From assembly GCF_010500925.1 (NCBI RefSeq), contig NZ_QVMG01000008.1:62001-126000 (forward strand): 64,000 nucleotides of DNA. Reading direction: 5' to 3'. Source of the stretch: Parabacteroides sp. 52 (lineage in GTDB: Bacteria > Bacteroidota > Bacteroidia > Bacteroidales > Tannerellaceae). How positions within the stretch are numbered: position 1 is the stretch's first letter; each line of letters begins with the position of its first letter. This document shows positions 33,691 through 41,974 of this stretch, piece by piece. Below the pieces are notes generated by a model. The model was not told where the DNA came from. It did no database searches and saw only the letters and a list, made by a program, of their open reading frames with translations. The position numbers and the translations under genes were made by a program.

Positions 33691-34389
33691 TTAGAGCATA
33701 CGCTGCTGTTTGAGCTCTCTTCTTAGGGCGTATGCCTTATTATCGGTCACCTTATTGAGTAAATCCCAGAAGCGGTCACTGTGGTTCATTTCAATTGTAT
33801 GACATAATTCATGCAATAATACATAGTCGATCAAATGCCAGGGGAGTTGCATCAGGTAGAGGGACAGGTTGATACTTTTACGTCCGGAGCAGCTTCCCCA
33901 TCGACTTTGGCTATTGTTGATACGTACGCTACTATACGTAAACCCATGTTGTTGGGCAAGGGCAGACAAGCGATCCGGTAACAAACGTTTCGCCTCCATG
34001 CGGAATACATTCCTTATTATGACGAGTAAATGGTTTTGCACAACATCCTCCTCTATGGATAAACGGGAGGGACAGCCGATGGTCAACATACCTTGCTGGA
34101 GGCTTGCTTTCCAATTGTTTTTTTCTCTGCGTATAATACGTAACTGAAAAGAGGCGGTTTGCATCTGTGTCGTCTCATCCAATAAAGGTGGTTTGGGGTA
34201 TTGGGGCAGTAACCGGATCAGTTTGGCTTTGCTGCGTTCTATAAACTCAAGCATAAATTTTTCATCTCCCCATTCTGGCATAACAGCGATTACCCTGCCT
34301 GCTTTAATCTTGAGGGTGTACCGTTTGTTACGTGGGTTACGCAAAAGGGTTATCACTCCCAGTTCGTTGTCCTGTATTTCCTTTTCCAT
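33691..34389 (-). CDS. YgjP-like zinc metallopeptidase (M48/DUF45 type)
   Basis: Cytoplasmic metallopeptidase-like protein of 232 residues. The zinc motif HELCH (VLLHELCHTIEMNHSDRFWD) lies near the C terminus, followed by a downstream acidic ligand region, as in YgjP/SprT-like proteins. The middle has the RINNSQSRWGSCSGRKSINL block diagnostic of the DUF45 family. There is no signal peptide or membrane helix. The biological role of the family is poorly known. A -7 box sits so close to the ATG that a leaderless mRNA is possible. Confidence 0.88.
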   Translation of the reverse strand: MEKEIQDNELGVITLLRNPRNKRYTLKIKAGRVIAVMPEWGDEKFMLEFIERSKAKLIRLLPQYPKPPLLDETTQMQTASFQLRIIRREKNNWKASLQQGMLTIGCPSRLSIEEDVVQNHLLVIIRNVFRMEAKRLLPDRLSALAQQHGFTYSSVRINNSQSRWGSCSGRKSINLSLYLMQLPWHLIDYVLLHELCHTIEMNHSDRFWDLLNKVTDNKAYALRRELKQQRML

Positions 34390-34396
34390 ACTTTTA

Positions 34397-34404
34397 CAAA
34401 AGTA
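34397..34404 (-). promoter_or_regulatory. -7 box very close to the YgjP-like start codon
   Basis: TACTTTTG on the minus strand ends 7 nt before the ATG at 34389, which would put the transcription start at or next to the start codon. Confidence 0.4.
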
Positions 34405-34441
34405 ATACTATCTGGGGAAAGAATAATACAGTGAAAATGAT

Positions 34442-34449
34442 TATCTTTG
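34442..34449 (+). promoter_or_regulatory. -7 box of gpmI
   Basis: TATCTTTG, 44 nt before the gpmI ATG, matches TAnnTTTG. Confidence 0.55.
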
Positions 34450-34493
34450 CGGCCTGAAAAGGAAAAGAAAATATATACTAAAAAATAACAATT

Positions 34494-36020
34494 ATGAGCA
34501 AGAAAGCACTTCTTATTATTTGTGACGGATGGGGTATCGGTGATCGTCAGAAAGATGATGTAATCTTTAATACACCTACTCCTTACTGGGATTCTTTATT
34601 GGCAGACTATCCTCATTCTCAATTACAGGCATCCGGAGAAAACGTCGGTTTGCCGGACGGACAAATGGGGAACTCTGAAGTAGGCCACTTAAACATTGGA
34701 GCCGGCCGGATCGTTTATCAGGATTTGGTAAAGATCAATATCGCTTGTCGCCAGAATACCATTATGGAGAATCCGGGTATTCAACGTGCTTATACGTACG
34801 CGAAGGAAAACAACAAACAAATCCATTTTATGGGATTGGTTTCTGATGGCGGTGTACATAGCTCGCTGGAGCATTTGTTTAAATTGACAGATATCGCAAA
34901 AGAGTACGGAGTAAATAAAGCCTATGTGCATTGTTTTATGGATGGCCGTGATACCGACCCGAAAAGCGGTAAAGGCTTTATCCAACAACTGGAAGACCAT
35001 CTGAAAGTAACAGGCGGTAAGATCGCTTCTGTTATCGGTCGTTATTATGCCATGGACCGTGACAAACGTTGGGAGCGTGTGAAAGAAGCCTACGATCTGT
35101 TGGTGTCGGCGAAAGGCACACCCGCGGAGGATATGGTTGCAGCCGTTGAAGCTTCTTATGCAGAAGGGGTGACAGATGAGTTCATTAAACCGATCGTACA
35201 TACCGAAAACGGCAAGCCGGTAGCCACGATCGAAGAGGGTGATGTTGTCATTTTCTTCAATTACCGTAACGACCGTGCCAAAGAACTGACAGTTGTCCTG
35301 ACGCAACAGGATATGCCGGAAGCAGGCATGCAAACGATACCTAACTTGCAATATTTCACAATGACCCCTTATGATGCCAGCTTTACAGGCCTCCACATCT
35401 TATTCGATAAAGAAAATGTGAATAATACATTGGGAGAATACCTGGCATATTCCGGTAAAAAACAATTGCACATTGCCGAAACGGAAAAATATGCACACGT
35501 GACTTTCTTCTTTAATGGGGGACTTGAAACACCGTTTACCGGAGAAGACCGTATCCTTGTACCTTCCCCGAAGGTAGCTACATACGACCTGAAGCCGGAG
35601 ATGAGTGCTTTTGAAGTGAAAGATCAGTTGGTGGACGCAATTAATAAGAAAGAATATGACTTCATCGTATGTAACTATGCCAATGGAGACATGGTAGGAC
35701 ATACCGGTGTTTACGCAGCCATAGAAAAAGCGGTGGAGACAATCGATGCCTGTCTGCACGACACAGTAGAAGCCGCTAAGGCCAATGATTACGAAGTGAT
35801 AATCATTGCCGATCATGGAAATGCAGACCGTGCACTTAACGAAGACGGATCTCCCAATACGGCCCATTCCCTGAACCCGGTGCCTTTTGTTTATGTAACC
35901 GAAAACAAACAGGCCAAAGTGGAGAATGGTATATTAGCCGATGTGGCTCCTTCGGTATTGCATATCCTGGGATTGGAACAGCCGAAAGAGATGACTGGCA
36001 AGTCACTTATCAATGATTAA
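34494..36020 (+). CDS. gpmI: 2,3-bisphosphoglycerate-independent phosphoglycerate mutase
   Basis: Glycolytic/gluconeogenic enzyme that interconverts 3- and 2-phosphoglycerate using two Mn2+ and a phosphoserine. The 508-residue product has the metal site DGWGIG at residues 11-16, the catalytic serine S61 in [16 protein letters not shown], the phosphoglycerate-binding insert domain and the C-terminal metal ligands ([24 protein letters not shown]). It is full length. It is followed by a DUF3109 gene 73 nt downstream with no terminator between, so co-transcription is possible. Confidence 0.97.
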   Translation: MSKKALLIICDGWGIGDRQKDDVIFNTPTPYWDSLLADYPHSQLQASGENVGLPDGQMGNSEVGHLNIGAGRIVYQDLVKINIACRQNTIMENPGIQRAYTYAKENNKQIHFMGLVSDGGVHSSLEHLFKLTDIAKEYGVNKAYVHCFMDGRDTDPKSGKGFIQQLEDHLKVTGGKIASVIGRYYAMDRDKRWERVKEAYDLLVSAKGTPAEDMVAAVEASYAEGVTDEFIKPIVHTENGKPVATIEEGDVVIFFNYRNDRAKELTVVLTQQDMPEAGMQTIPNLQYFTMTPYDASFTGLHILFDKENVNNTLGEYLAYSGKKQLHIAETEKYAHVTFFFNGGLETPFTGEDRILVPSPKVATYDLKPEMSAFEVKDQLVDAINKKEYDFIVCNYANGDMVGHTGVYAAIEKAVETIDACLHDTVEAAKANDYEVIIIADHGNADRALNEDGSPNTAHSLNPVPFVYVTENKQAKVENGILADVAPSVLHILGLEQPKEMTGKSLIND

Positions 36021-36093
36021 GTACGGAGAGATCAGGTATAACAATCGTTGAAACAAACTCTTTCTAATAGATATCCTAATTAATACTTGAACA

Positions 36094-36672
36094 ATGATCC
36101 AGATTGATGATACATTAATAAGTTTTGACCTGATTGAACGACACTTCCTCTGTGATTTGTCTCAATGCAAAGGGGCTTGTTGTGTAGAAGGTGATTCCGG
36201 TGCTCCGTTGGAACAAAAAGAACTACCCATACTCAAACGTATATTACCTGCCGTATGGGATGATCTTTCTCCCGAGGCACAGGAGATAATCCAAAAACAG
36301 GGAGTTGCCTATATCGATGAGGAAGGGGATACGGTTACTTCTATCGTTCACGGGAAAGACTGTGTTTTTACCTATTATGATGGAGATAATACTTGTAAAT
36401 GCGCTATCGAAAAGGCTTACCGGGAAGGACGGATTGATTTTTACAAACCGATCTCCTGCCACCTTTATCCGGTGCGTGTGAAACAGTATCAGACCTTTAA
36501 GGCCGTGAACCTGGATCGTTGGAATATTTGTAAAGTGGCAGAAGTCTTGGGAAAGAAAGAAGGACTTCTTGCTTACCATTTTTTGAAAGAGCCGCTTGTC
36601 CGTAAGTTCGGGCAGGATTGGTATGATCAATTGCTCTTGTATGCCGACGAATGGAAGAAGCAAAAAGCGTAA
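36094..36672 (+). CDS. DUF3109-family cysteine-rich protein
   Basis: The 192-residue product belongs to DUF3109, a Bacteroidota family related to YkgJ-type zinc/iron-binding proteins. Conserved cysteines lie in two groups: CDLSQCKGACC near residue 20 and CKCAIEKAYREG...SCHLYPVRV near residues 108-126. A metal-binding role is likely; the true function is unknown. A clear terminator follows. Confidence 0.85.
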   Translation: MIQIDDTLISFDLIERHFLCDLSQCKGACCVEGDSGAPLEQKELPILKRILPAVWDDLSPEAQEIIQKQGVAYIDEEGDTVTSIVHGKDCVFTYYDGDNTCKCAIEKAYREGRIDFYKPISCHLYPVRVKQYQTFKAVNLDRWNICKVAEVLGKKEGLLAYHFLKEPLVRKFGQDWYDQLLLYADEWKKQKA

Positions 36673-36688
36673 TTCCTTTTCATAAACG

Positions 36689-36722
36689 AAGGGGCTGTCT
36701 CCGTAAGAGGCAGCCCCTTTCT
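36689..36722 (+). terminator. Terminator after the DUF3109 gene
   Basis: Stem AAGGGGCTG / CAGCCCCTT with an inner CTC/GAG pair, then TTCT. The rest of the 36.7-36.96 kb gap holds a weaker hairpin with six T (36848-36872) and the -7 box of the next gene. Confidence 0.75.
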
Positions 36723-36920
36723 CTGAATTAAAGTTTGGGCTAAACTAAGGTTTTATATAATTCAAGTTTTATCTGATAAACAAAAACCACGCCTACATAC
36801 GATCCTTCAACATATGAGGCATACGTATATATAACACTTAAGATCGAAAAAGGTTTGCCGCACCTTTGTTTTTTCCTCCGTATATTTCCTCTGATCCCTT
36901 CCGATTCACAGATAATTGCC

Positions 36921-36928
36921 TACTTTTG
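36921..36928 (+). promoter_or_regulatory. -7 box of the DUF2027/Smr gene
   Basis: TACTTTTG, 28 nt before the ATG at 36957, matches TAnnTTTG. Confidence 0.5.
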
Positions 36929-36956
36929 TAAAGGAAATAACACAAAAAATAAATAG

Positions 36957-38018
36957 ATGAACATCCAAATAGGAGATAAGGTACGCTTCTTGAATTCAGT
37001 AGGAGGAGGTACCGTTACGCGATTCAAAGGCAAAGATCAGGTATTGATTGAAGATGAAGACGGCTTCGAGGTGCCGGCACTTATCCGGGAGTGTGTCGTT
37101 GTCAATGAAACGAATATGCAGGTACATACTACCCTTAAACCTCAGATACAGCCTCAGCAAGTCCCAGTCGTTGTTCCTGCCAAACAGGAAACGGATGCAT
37201 TGCCTCTGATAGAAACCCCGGAGGGTGAACGATTGAATATCTACCTGGCTTACCTGCCACTCGATCCCAAGGCTATGCAACAGAGTGCTTACGAAGCCTA
37301 TTTTATTAATGACAGCAATTACTATCTGTTTTTCAACTATATGAACCGGCAACACAACAGCTGGTATAGCCGTTTCAATGGCATAATCGAACCAAATACC
37401 CGCATTTTCCTGGAAGAATTCGGGAAAGAAGACTTGAACGATCTGGAACGGATTTGTGTGCAATTCGTTGCTTTCAAGAAAGACAAACCTTATGCGTTGA
37501 AAAATGCCATCTCTGTTGAATTGCGTTTGGATACGGTGAAGTTTTATAAGATACATTGTTTCACGGAAAATGATTTCTTTGAAGAAGATGCCCTGGTATA
37601 CCCGGTGGTTCGAAATGACTTGCCGGAAAGAGAATTACTCGTCTCTGCCACCGAATTGCAAGAGGCGTTGCAACAGAAAGCACGTATCGACCGTCGGGCA
37701 CCGCAACCGACTGCAAATAAAAAGAAACCCGCTTCCACTGTGATAGAGATCGATTTGCATATACAGGAGTTATTGGACGATACTTCCGGCATGAGTAATG
37801 CGGATATACTGACTTATCAACTCGATAAATTCCATGAAATATTGGCGGATCATGCTGGTAAAAAAGGACAAAAGATCGTCTTTATTCATGGAAAAGGAGA
37901 CGGGGTATTGCGTAATGCTATCGAGAAAGAACTAAAAACCAGGTATAAGAGTTATTATTTTCAGGATGCCTCCTTCCGGGAATATGGCTTTGGAGCCACG
38001 ATGGTGACGATCAAATAA
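36957..38018 (+). CDS. DUF2027 and Smr-domain protein
   Basis: The 353-residue product has an N-terminal DUF2027 region (IGDKVRFLNSVGGGTVTRFK, with an SH3-like look) and a C-terminal Smr domain: start VIEIDLHIQELL, core VFIHGKGDGVLRNAIEKELK, end FGATMVTIK. Smr domains, as in the C terminus of MutS2, are nucleases acting on branched DNA or on mRNA of collided ribosomes. The HGKGDGVLR motif is intact, so nuclease activity is plausible. The CYTH gene starts 10 nt downstream. Confidence 0.88.
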   Translation: MNIQIGDKVRFLNSVGGGTVTRFKGKDQVLIEDEDGFEVPALIRECVVVNETNMQVHTTLKPQIQPQQVPVVVPAKQETDALPLIETPEGERLNIYLAYLPLDPKAMQQSAYEAYFINDSNYYLFFNYMNRQHNSWYSRFNGIIEPNTRIFLEEFGKEDLNDLERICVQFVAFKKDKPYALKNAISVELRLDTVKFYKIHCFTENDFFEEDALVYPVVRNDLPERELLVSATELQEALQQKARIDRRAPQPTANKKKPASTVIEIDLHIQELLDDTSGMSNADILTYQLDKFHEILADHAGKKGQKIVFIHGKGDGVLRNAIEKELKTRYKSYYFQDASFREYGFGATMVTIK

Positions 38019-38028
38019 GAGAATACCG

Positions 38029-38502
38029 ATGGCAACAGAAATCGAACGCAAATACCTGGTGAAAGGGGATTTCCAGCAAGATGTTGTCGGTTCCCAACGC
38101 CTGGTGCAAGGTTATATATGTTCGCAGTCCGGACGCACCGTCCGGGTTCGCATAGCCGGAAAAAAAGGCTTTCTCACGATCAAAGGAGCCTCCGATGCGA
38201 AAGGGTTGAGCCGGTATGAGTTTGAGAAAGAGATATCCCTTTCGGAAGCCGAAGAACTATTCAAACTTTGTGAACCCGGTACCATCGAGAAGGTACGCCA
38301 CCGGGTCGTTTACGATAACCATACCTGGGAAATAGATGTTTTCCAAGGGGAGAATACCGGCCTTGTACTTGCAGAGATCGAGTTGTCCGACGAAGAAGAA
38401 AGCTTCCAACTGCCCGCCTGGGTCGATCGCGAAGTAACGGGCGACAGACGCTACTATAATTCCATGTTGAAAGAAAACCCCTATAGTTTGTGGAATAAAT
38501 AA
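38029..38502 (+). CDS. CYTH-domain protein (triphosphate tunnel metalloenzyme family)
   Basis: The 157-residue product carries the EIERKYLV signature (residues 4-11; the ExExK motif) and alternating charged strands (TVRVRIAGKKGFLTIKG, LAEIELSDEEESF) of a CYTH tunnel. The bacterial family includes short single-domain triphosphatases; adenylate cyclase activity is restricted to a few members. It is probably an inorganic triphosphatase. It lies in an operon-like row between the Smr and DPP11 genes. Confidence 0.88.
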   Translation: MATEIERKYLVKGDFQQDVVGSQRLVQGYICSQSGRTVRVRIAGKKGFLTIKGASDAKGLSRYEFEKEISLSEAEELFKLCEPGTIEKVRHRVVYDNHTWEIDVFQGENTGLVLAEIELSDEEESFQLPAWVDREVTGDRRYYNSMLKENPYSLWNK

Positions 38503-38524
38503 CACTAAATAAATAGAAAACGCC

Positions 38525-40684
38525 ATGAAGAAAATTATCTGGCTGTTGTTGACAGCCCTTATTTCCTTTCCTGTTATTGCCGACGAAGGCATGTGGTTGC
38601 TTCCCCTTTTGCGTCAGCAGAAGTTTACTGATATGCAAAGATTGGGATTGAAGTTGGAAGACTACGACATTTATAATCCCGATTCCTCTTCCCTGAAAGA
38701 TGCAGTGGTGATATTCGGAGGAGGATGTACGGGGGAGATTGTATCGCCTGACGGTCTGTTGTTGACCAATCATCATTGCGGATACAGTCAGATACAACAA
38801 CATAGCACGGTGGAACACGACTACCTGACCGATGGTTTCTGGGCCGGCTCCCGGGAGAAAGAACTGCCCAATCCGGGATTGACCGTCACCTTTATTGACG
38901 CTATGGAAGATGTGACTGCTTATGTATTGGCAGAGTTGGCCAAAGATACTGTTCCAAACAGCATGAATTTCCTGTCGCCTCGTTATTTAAACAACCTGGC
39001 CAAAGCAAAGGTGGGGGAAAGTTTCTTGCAGAATAATCCGGGTACCGAAGTAGAGATCCGACCCTTTTACGGAGGGAATCAATATTATATGTTTACCAAG
39101 AAAATCTATTCGGATATTCGCCTTGTCGGTGCTCCCCCTTCGTCAATCGGTAAATTCGGAGCCGATACGGATAACTGGATGTGGCCACGCCATACGGGAG
39201 ACTTCTCTGTTTTCCGTGTCTATGCAGATGCGAATGGGAATCCGGCTCCTTATGCTGAGACGAATCTCCCCTTACGTCCCAAACGTTGGTTGCAGATATC
39301 CCTCAAAGGGGTGCAAGCCAACGATTATGCGATGATGATGGGATTCCCGGGACGTACCAATAAATATTATACTTCCTGGGAGGTGGCCGAGCGGAGAGAT
39401 ATTGATAATACCGTCCGCATCGATATGCGGGAGTTGCGTCAACAGGCTATGTTGGAAGAGATGTTGAAAGACCCCACTGTACGTATCCAGTATGCCAGTA
39501 AATATGCCGGTTCAACCAATGCCTATAAAAATGCGATCGGGGCCAGCTGGGCTATCAATAAACGCAACTTCGAACAGGTAAAAAAAACGGAGCAAGACCG
39601 ACTTATCGCTTGGTCTACACAGTATAACAAACCGGAATATATCGAAGCCTTACAGCAATTGCAGCAGATCGTGCGTGACAGGAAAGACCTTCGTTACCGC
39701 CTTTGGATGTTGGATGAGGGCATTATGCGCAGCATTGAATTTGTTCGTATACCCACCGATACCCAACCCTTGAGTGATGCGTTAAAAGGAAAAGACAAAA
39801 AAGAACGGCAGGCACAGATCGATCTATGGGAGGTGGCTTATCAGCGTTTTGCCAATAAAGACTATGCCCCCCGGGTGGATCGGAAGATCGCTAAGATCAT
39901 GCTGAAAGAATACCGCCGATTGATACCCGCTCAGTCTCAACCCGCCTACTTTGCTGAGATAGATACAAAATACAAAGGAGACGTAGATAAGTTTATAGAT
40001 AACCTCTTCGATAAGTCCCTTTTTGGCAGTACGGAGAATTTCCATCGTTTCCTTTCCCGCCCTACCGTCAAAGCCTTGCAGGAAGATCCGATGATCCGGT
40101 TCGTTCAGTCGGTTCAGGACGAACGCAAAGCCTTGGCAGCTGCCTTGGAGAAGTTCGAAACCGACTTTGCCCTGGCTCATCGCATGTATGTAAAAGGCTT
40201 GTTGGAGATGGATAAAGAACAGATGAACTTCCCGGATGCCAACTTTACACTCCGTCTGACCTATGGCCAGGTCAAGGGTTACAGCCCGCGCGACTGTGAT
40301 TATTATGGCCATCAGACGACATTGGAAGGGGTTATGGAGAAAGAAGATCCGACCAACTGGGAGTTTGTTGTGCCCTCCAAGCTCAAAGAATTATATACTG
40401 CCAAAGACTATGGTCGTTATCAATTGCCGGAAGGAAAAATGCCGGTGGCCTTTGCGGCAACCACCCACTCCACGGGAGGTAATTCCGGTAGTCCGGTATT
40501 TAACGCAGATGGGCAACTGATCGGTATCAACTTCGACCGCAACTGGGAAGGTGTTGGTGGCGATATTCAGTATCTTCCCGACTATCAACGCAGTATCATC
40601 GTGGATATCCGTTATGTGCTCTTTATCATGGATAAATATGCCGGCGCCGGTTATCTCTTGGATGAAATGGATTTGGTAGAGTAG
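38525..40684 (+). CDS. dpp11: Asp/Glu-specific dipeptidyl-peptidase of S46 family (DPP11)
   Basis: Exported serine exopeptidase of 719 residues that removes dipeptides with an acidic P1 residue. It has a signal peptide (MKKIIWLLLTALISFPVIAD). The catalytic His lies in LTNHHCGYS (H84). The Asp lies in the HTGDF stretch, and the catalytic Ser is S654 in GNSGSPV. Eighteen residues after that Ser stands Arg (INFDRNWEG, R672). This corresponds to Arg673 of Porphyromonas DPP11, which sets acidic specificity; DPP7 has Gly there. The length is also that of DPP11. It probably acts in the periplasm. Confidence 0.93.
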   Translation: MKKIIWLLLTALISFPVIADEGMWLLPLLRQQKFTDMQRLGLKLEDYDIYNPDSSSLKDAVVIFGGGCTGEIVSPDGLLLTNHHCGYSQIQQHSTVEHDYLTDGFWAGSREKELPNPGLTVTFIDAMEDVTAYVLAELAKDTVPNSMNFLSPRYLNNLAKAKVGESFLQNNPGTEVEIRPFYGGNQYYMFTKKIYSDIRLVGAPPSSIGKFGADTDNWMWPRHTGDFSVFRVYADANGNPAPYAETNLPLRPKRWLQISLKGVQANDYAMMMGFPGRTNKYYTSWEVAERRDIDNTVRIDMRELRQQAMLEEMLKDPTVRIQYASKYAGSTNAYKNAIGASWAINKRNFEQVKKTEQDRLIAWSTQYNKPEYIEALQQLQQIVRDRKDLRYRLWMLDEGIMRSIEFVRIPTDTQPLSDALKGKDKKERQAQIDLWEVAYQRFANKDYAPRVDRKIAKIMLKEYRRLIPAQSQPAYFAEIDTKYKGDVDKFIDNLFDKSLFGSTENFHRFLSRPTVKALQEDPMIRFVQSVQDERKALAAALEKFETDFALAHRMYVKGLLEMDKEQMNFPDANFTLRLTYGQVKGYSPRDCDYYGHQTTLEGVMEKEDPTNWEFVVPSKLKELYTAKDYGRYQLPEGKMPVAFAATTHSTGGNSGSPVFNADGQLIGINFDRNWEGVGGDIQYLPDYQRSIIVDIRYVLFIMDKYAGAGYLLDEMDLVE

Positions 40685-40692
40685 AGGAGAGA

Positions 40693-40789
40693 GAATTGAA
40701 AATGGAAAATGGAGAATGGAAAATTATTTGAAGAGGAGTTAACTAACGATTCATGATTAACGTTTAACAATTAATAATTAACAATTAAA
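40693..40789. repeat. AATTGAAA/AATTAACA-type repeats after the DPP11 gene
   Basis: Short units (AATTGAAAATGGAAAATGG; then TTTAACAATTAATAATTAAC) of the same general class as the arrays in the tRNA spacers, less regular here. Confidence 0.5.
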
Positions 40790-40832
40790 GAGTTCACCCC
40801 TTTCAGGGCTGGTAGTAAGGGGATTGTCTCGC

Positions 40833-40857
40833 AACCGTGGGATGCAATCCCACGGTT
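40833..40857. repeat. Perfect 11-bp stem hairpin within a structured gap
   Basis: AACCGTGGGAT-GCA-ATCCCACGGTT is a perfect inverted repeat. It is followed by CCTGAA...TTCAGG (40863-40879) and preceded by a related CCCCTTTCAGGG. Together these form a ~95-nt structured unit (40790-40885) in the gap between the converging DPP11 and HAD genes. Confidence 0.65.
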
Positions 40858-40937
40858 ATTCACCTGAAACCCCTTCAGGATTTCCTTCTTTTTTTTATTA
40901 TATATACTGTTGTATTATATTCTAACATAGGGTTTTT

Positions 40938-41027
40938 TGTTGCTGATGGGCATCGGCAATATTGACGATGCCCATCAGCAATATTGTCGAACGTGATCAG
41001 CAATATTGCTGATGCCCATCGGCAATA
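40938..41027. repeat. 90-bp dispersed palindromic element, copy C
   Basis: Third ungapped copy. It differs from copy B at seven positions. Several changes keep or improve dyad symmetry, for example GATG-CC-CATC at the third centre, where A and B have GATG-CT-GTTC. The right flank (41038-41070, reaching the last codons of the HAD gene) resembles that of copy B. It lies between converging genes, unlike A and B. Confidence 0.9.
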
Positions 41028-41063
41028 GATTATACCTCCCCTTGGGGGACGGTTGGTGGGGCT

Positions 41064-41843
41064 TTATTTCAATATGCCAAAGTGTTGCAAAGCCTTGTGT
41101 ATGCCATCATCGTCAACCGATGAGGTCACGTAGTCGGCTGCTTCTTTTACGTCTTCGGCAGCATTACCCATGGCTACTCCCAGTCCTACATGGCGAAGCA
41201 TTTCGATGTCGTTGCCTCCATCTCCAAAAGCCATGGCTTCTTCCAGGGTGAAACCGTAGTGAGCGAGTATCTTATCAATGCCAACGCCTTTGTTGCTTCC
41301 TTTGGGCACAACGTCAGAGAAAAGCGGATTCCAACGGGTGGATTCGCAATGCGGGAGAACAGATAGGATGTGTTCTTCCTGCTCTTCGGTAAAAAAGGCA
41401 ATCAATTGATAGGTTTTATTATATACTATTTCCCGAAGAGGGCGTAGGGGAGGTGCGGGGAAGTTCAGTAGGGTAAATATCTGATCTACGGCAGCATTCT
41501 TATAGTTCATATAGATCTCCTCTTCTTGCACAACGGCGCAGGGAAAATCCTCCACCGTCTCCTGGTAGTGAGATAGGGCTATAATATCTTCCTGTGGAAT
41601 ACTATGTGTATAAATCACCTTCTCTTTCCCGATAGTACAATAGCCTCCGTTTAAAGTAATATAACCATCAAAAGTGAGTGTCCCGATATTGTTAATGCTT
41701 CCCAGGCGACGGCCTGTGGCAATAAAGACTTTGATGCCTTGAGCTTTTAACTGATTGATACTGTCTATTGTGGACTGAGGGATCTGATGCGTTTGGAAAC
41801 TGACGAGTGTACCGTCAATATCAAAGAAAACCGCTTTAATCAT
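41064..41843 (-). CDS. Cof-type HAD-family phosphatase
   Basis: The 259-residue product has HAD motif I (FFDIDGTLVSF), motif II (FIATGRR) and motif IV (MAFGDGGNDIEML), with the large C2 cap of Cof-type members. These enzymes dephosphorylate sugar phosphates, nucleotides or flavin precursors with low specificity. It is a single gene that converges with the DPP11 gene; element C lies just behind its stop. Confidence 0.92.
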   Translation of the reverse strand: MIKAVFFDIDGTLVSFQTHQIPQSTIDSINQLKAQGIKVFIATGRRLGSINNIGTLTFDGYITLNGGYCTIGKEKVIYTHSIPQEDIIALSHYQETVEDFPCAVVQEEEIYMNYKNAAVDQIFTLLNFPAPPLRPLREIVYNKTYQLIAFFTEEQEEHILSVLPHCESTRWNPLFSDVVPKGSNKGVGIDKILAHYGFTLEEAMAFGDGGNDIEMLRHVGLGVAMGNAAEDVKEAADYVTSSVDDDGIHKALQHFGILK

Positions 41844-41938
41844 ACGAATCTTTTTACTTATACCTTAACTCCGGCAAAGTTACGGTTTATAATCTAATAA
41901 AAAGAACAAAATCCATCTACCGAACGTGTATTATGTAT

Positions 41939-41946
41939 TATCTTTG
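41939..41946 (+). promoter_or_regulatory. -7 box of the aldo/keto reductase gene
   Basis: TATCTTTG, 28 nt before the ATG, matches TAnnTTTG. Confidence 0.55.
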
Positions 41947-41974
41947 TAGGGAAGCAATGTGAAAATCAAGGAAT

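Noticed and set aside
34689..35396. 235-residue antisense frame inside gpmI
   Set aside because: Complete overlap with a certain glycolytic gene; no homology-like motif.
36848..36872. Second terminator or small RNA in the gap after the DUF3109 gene
   Set aside because: The stem is only 6 bp and no matching promoter was found upstream, so it is mentioned but not called.
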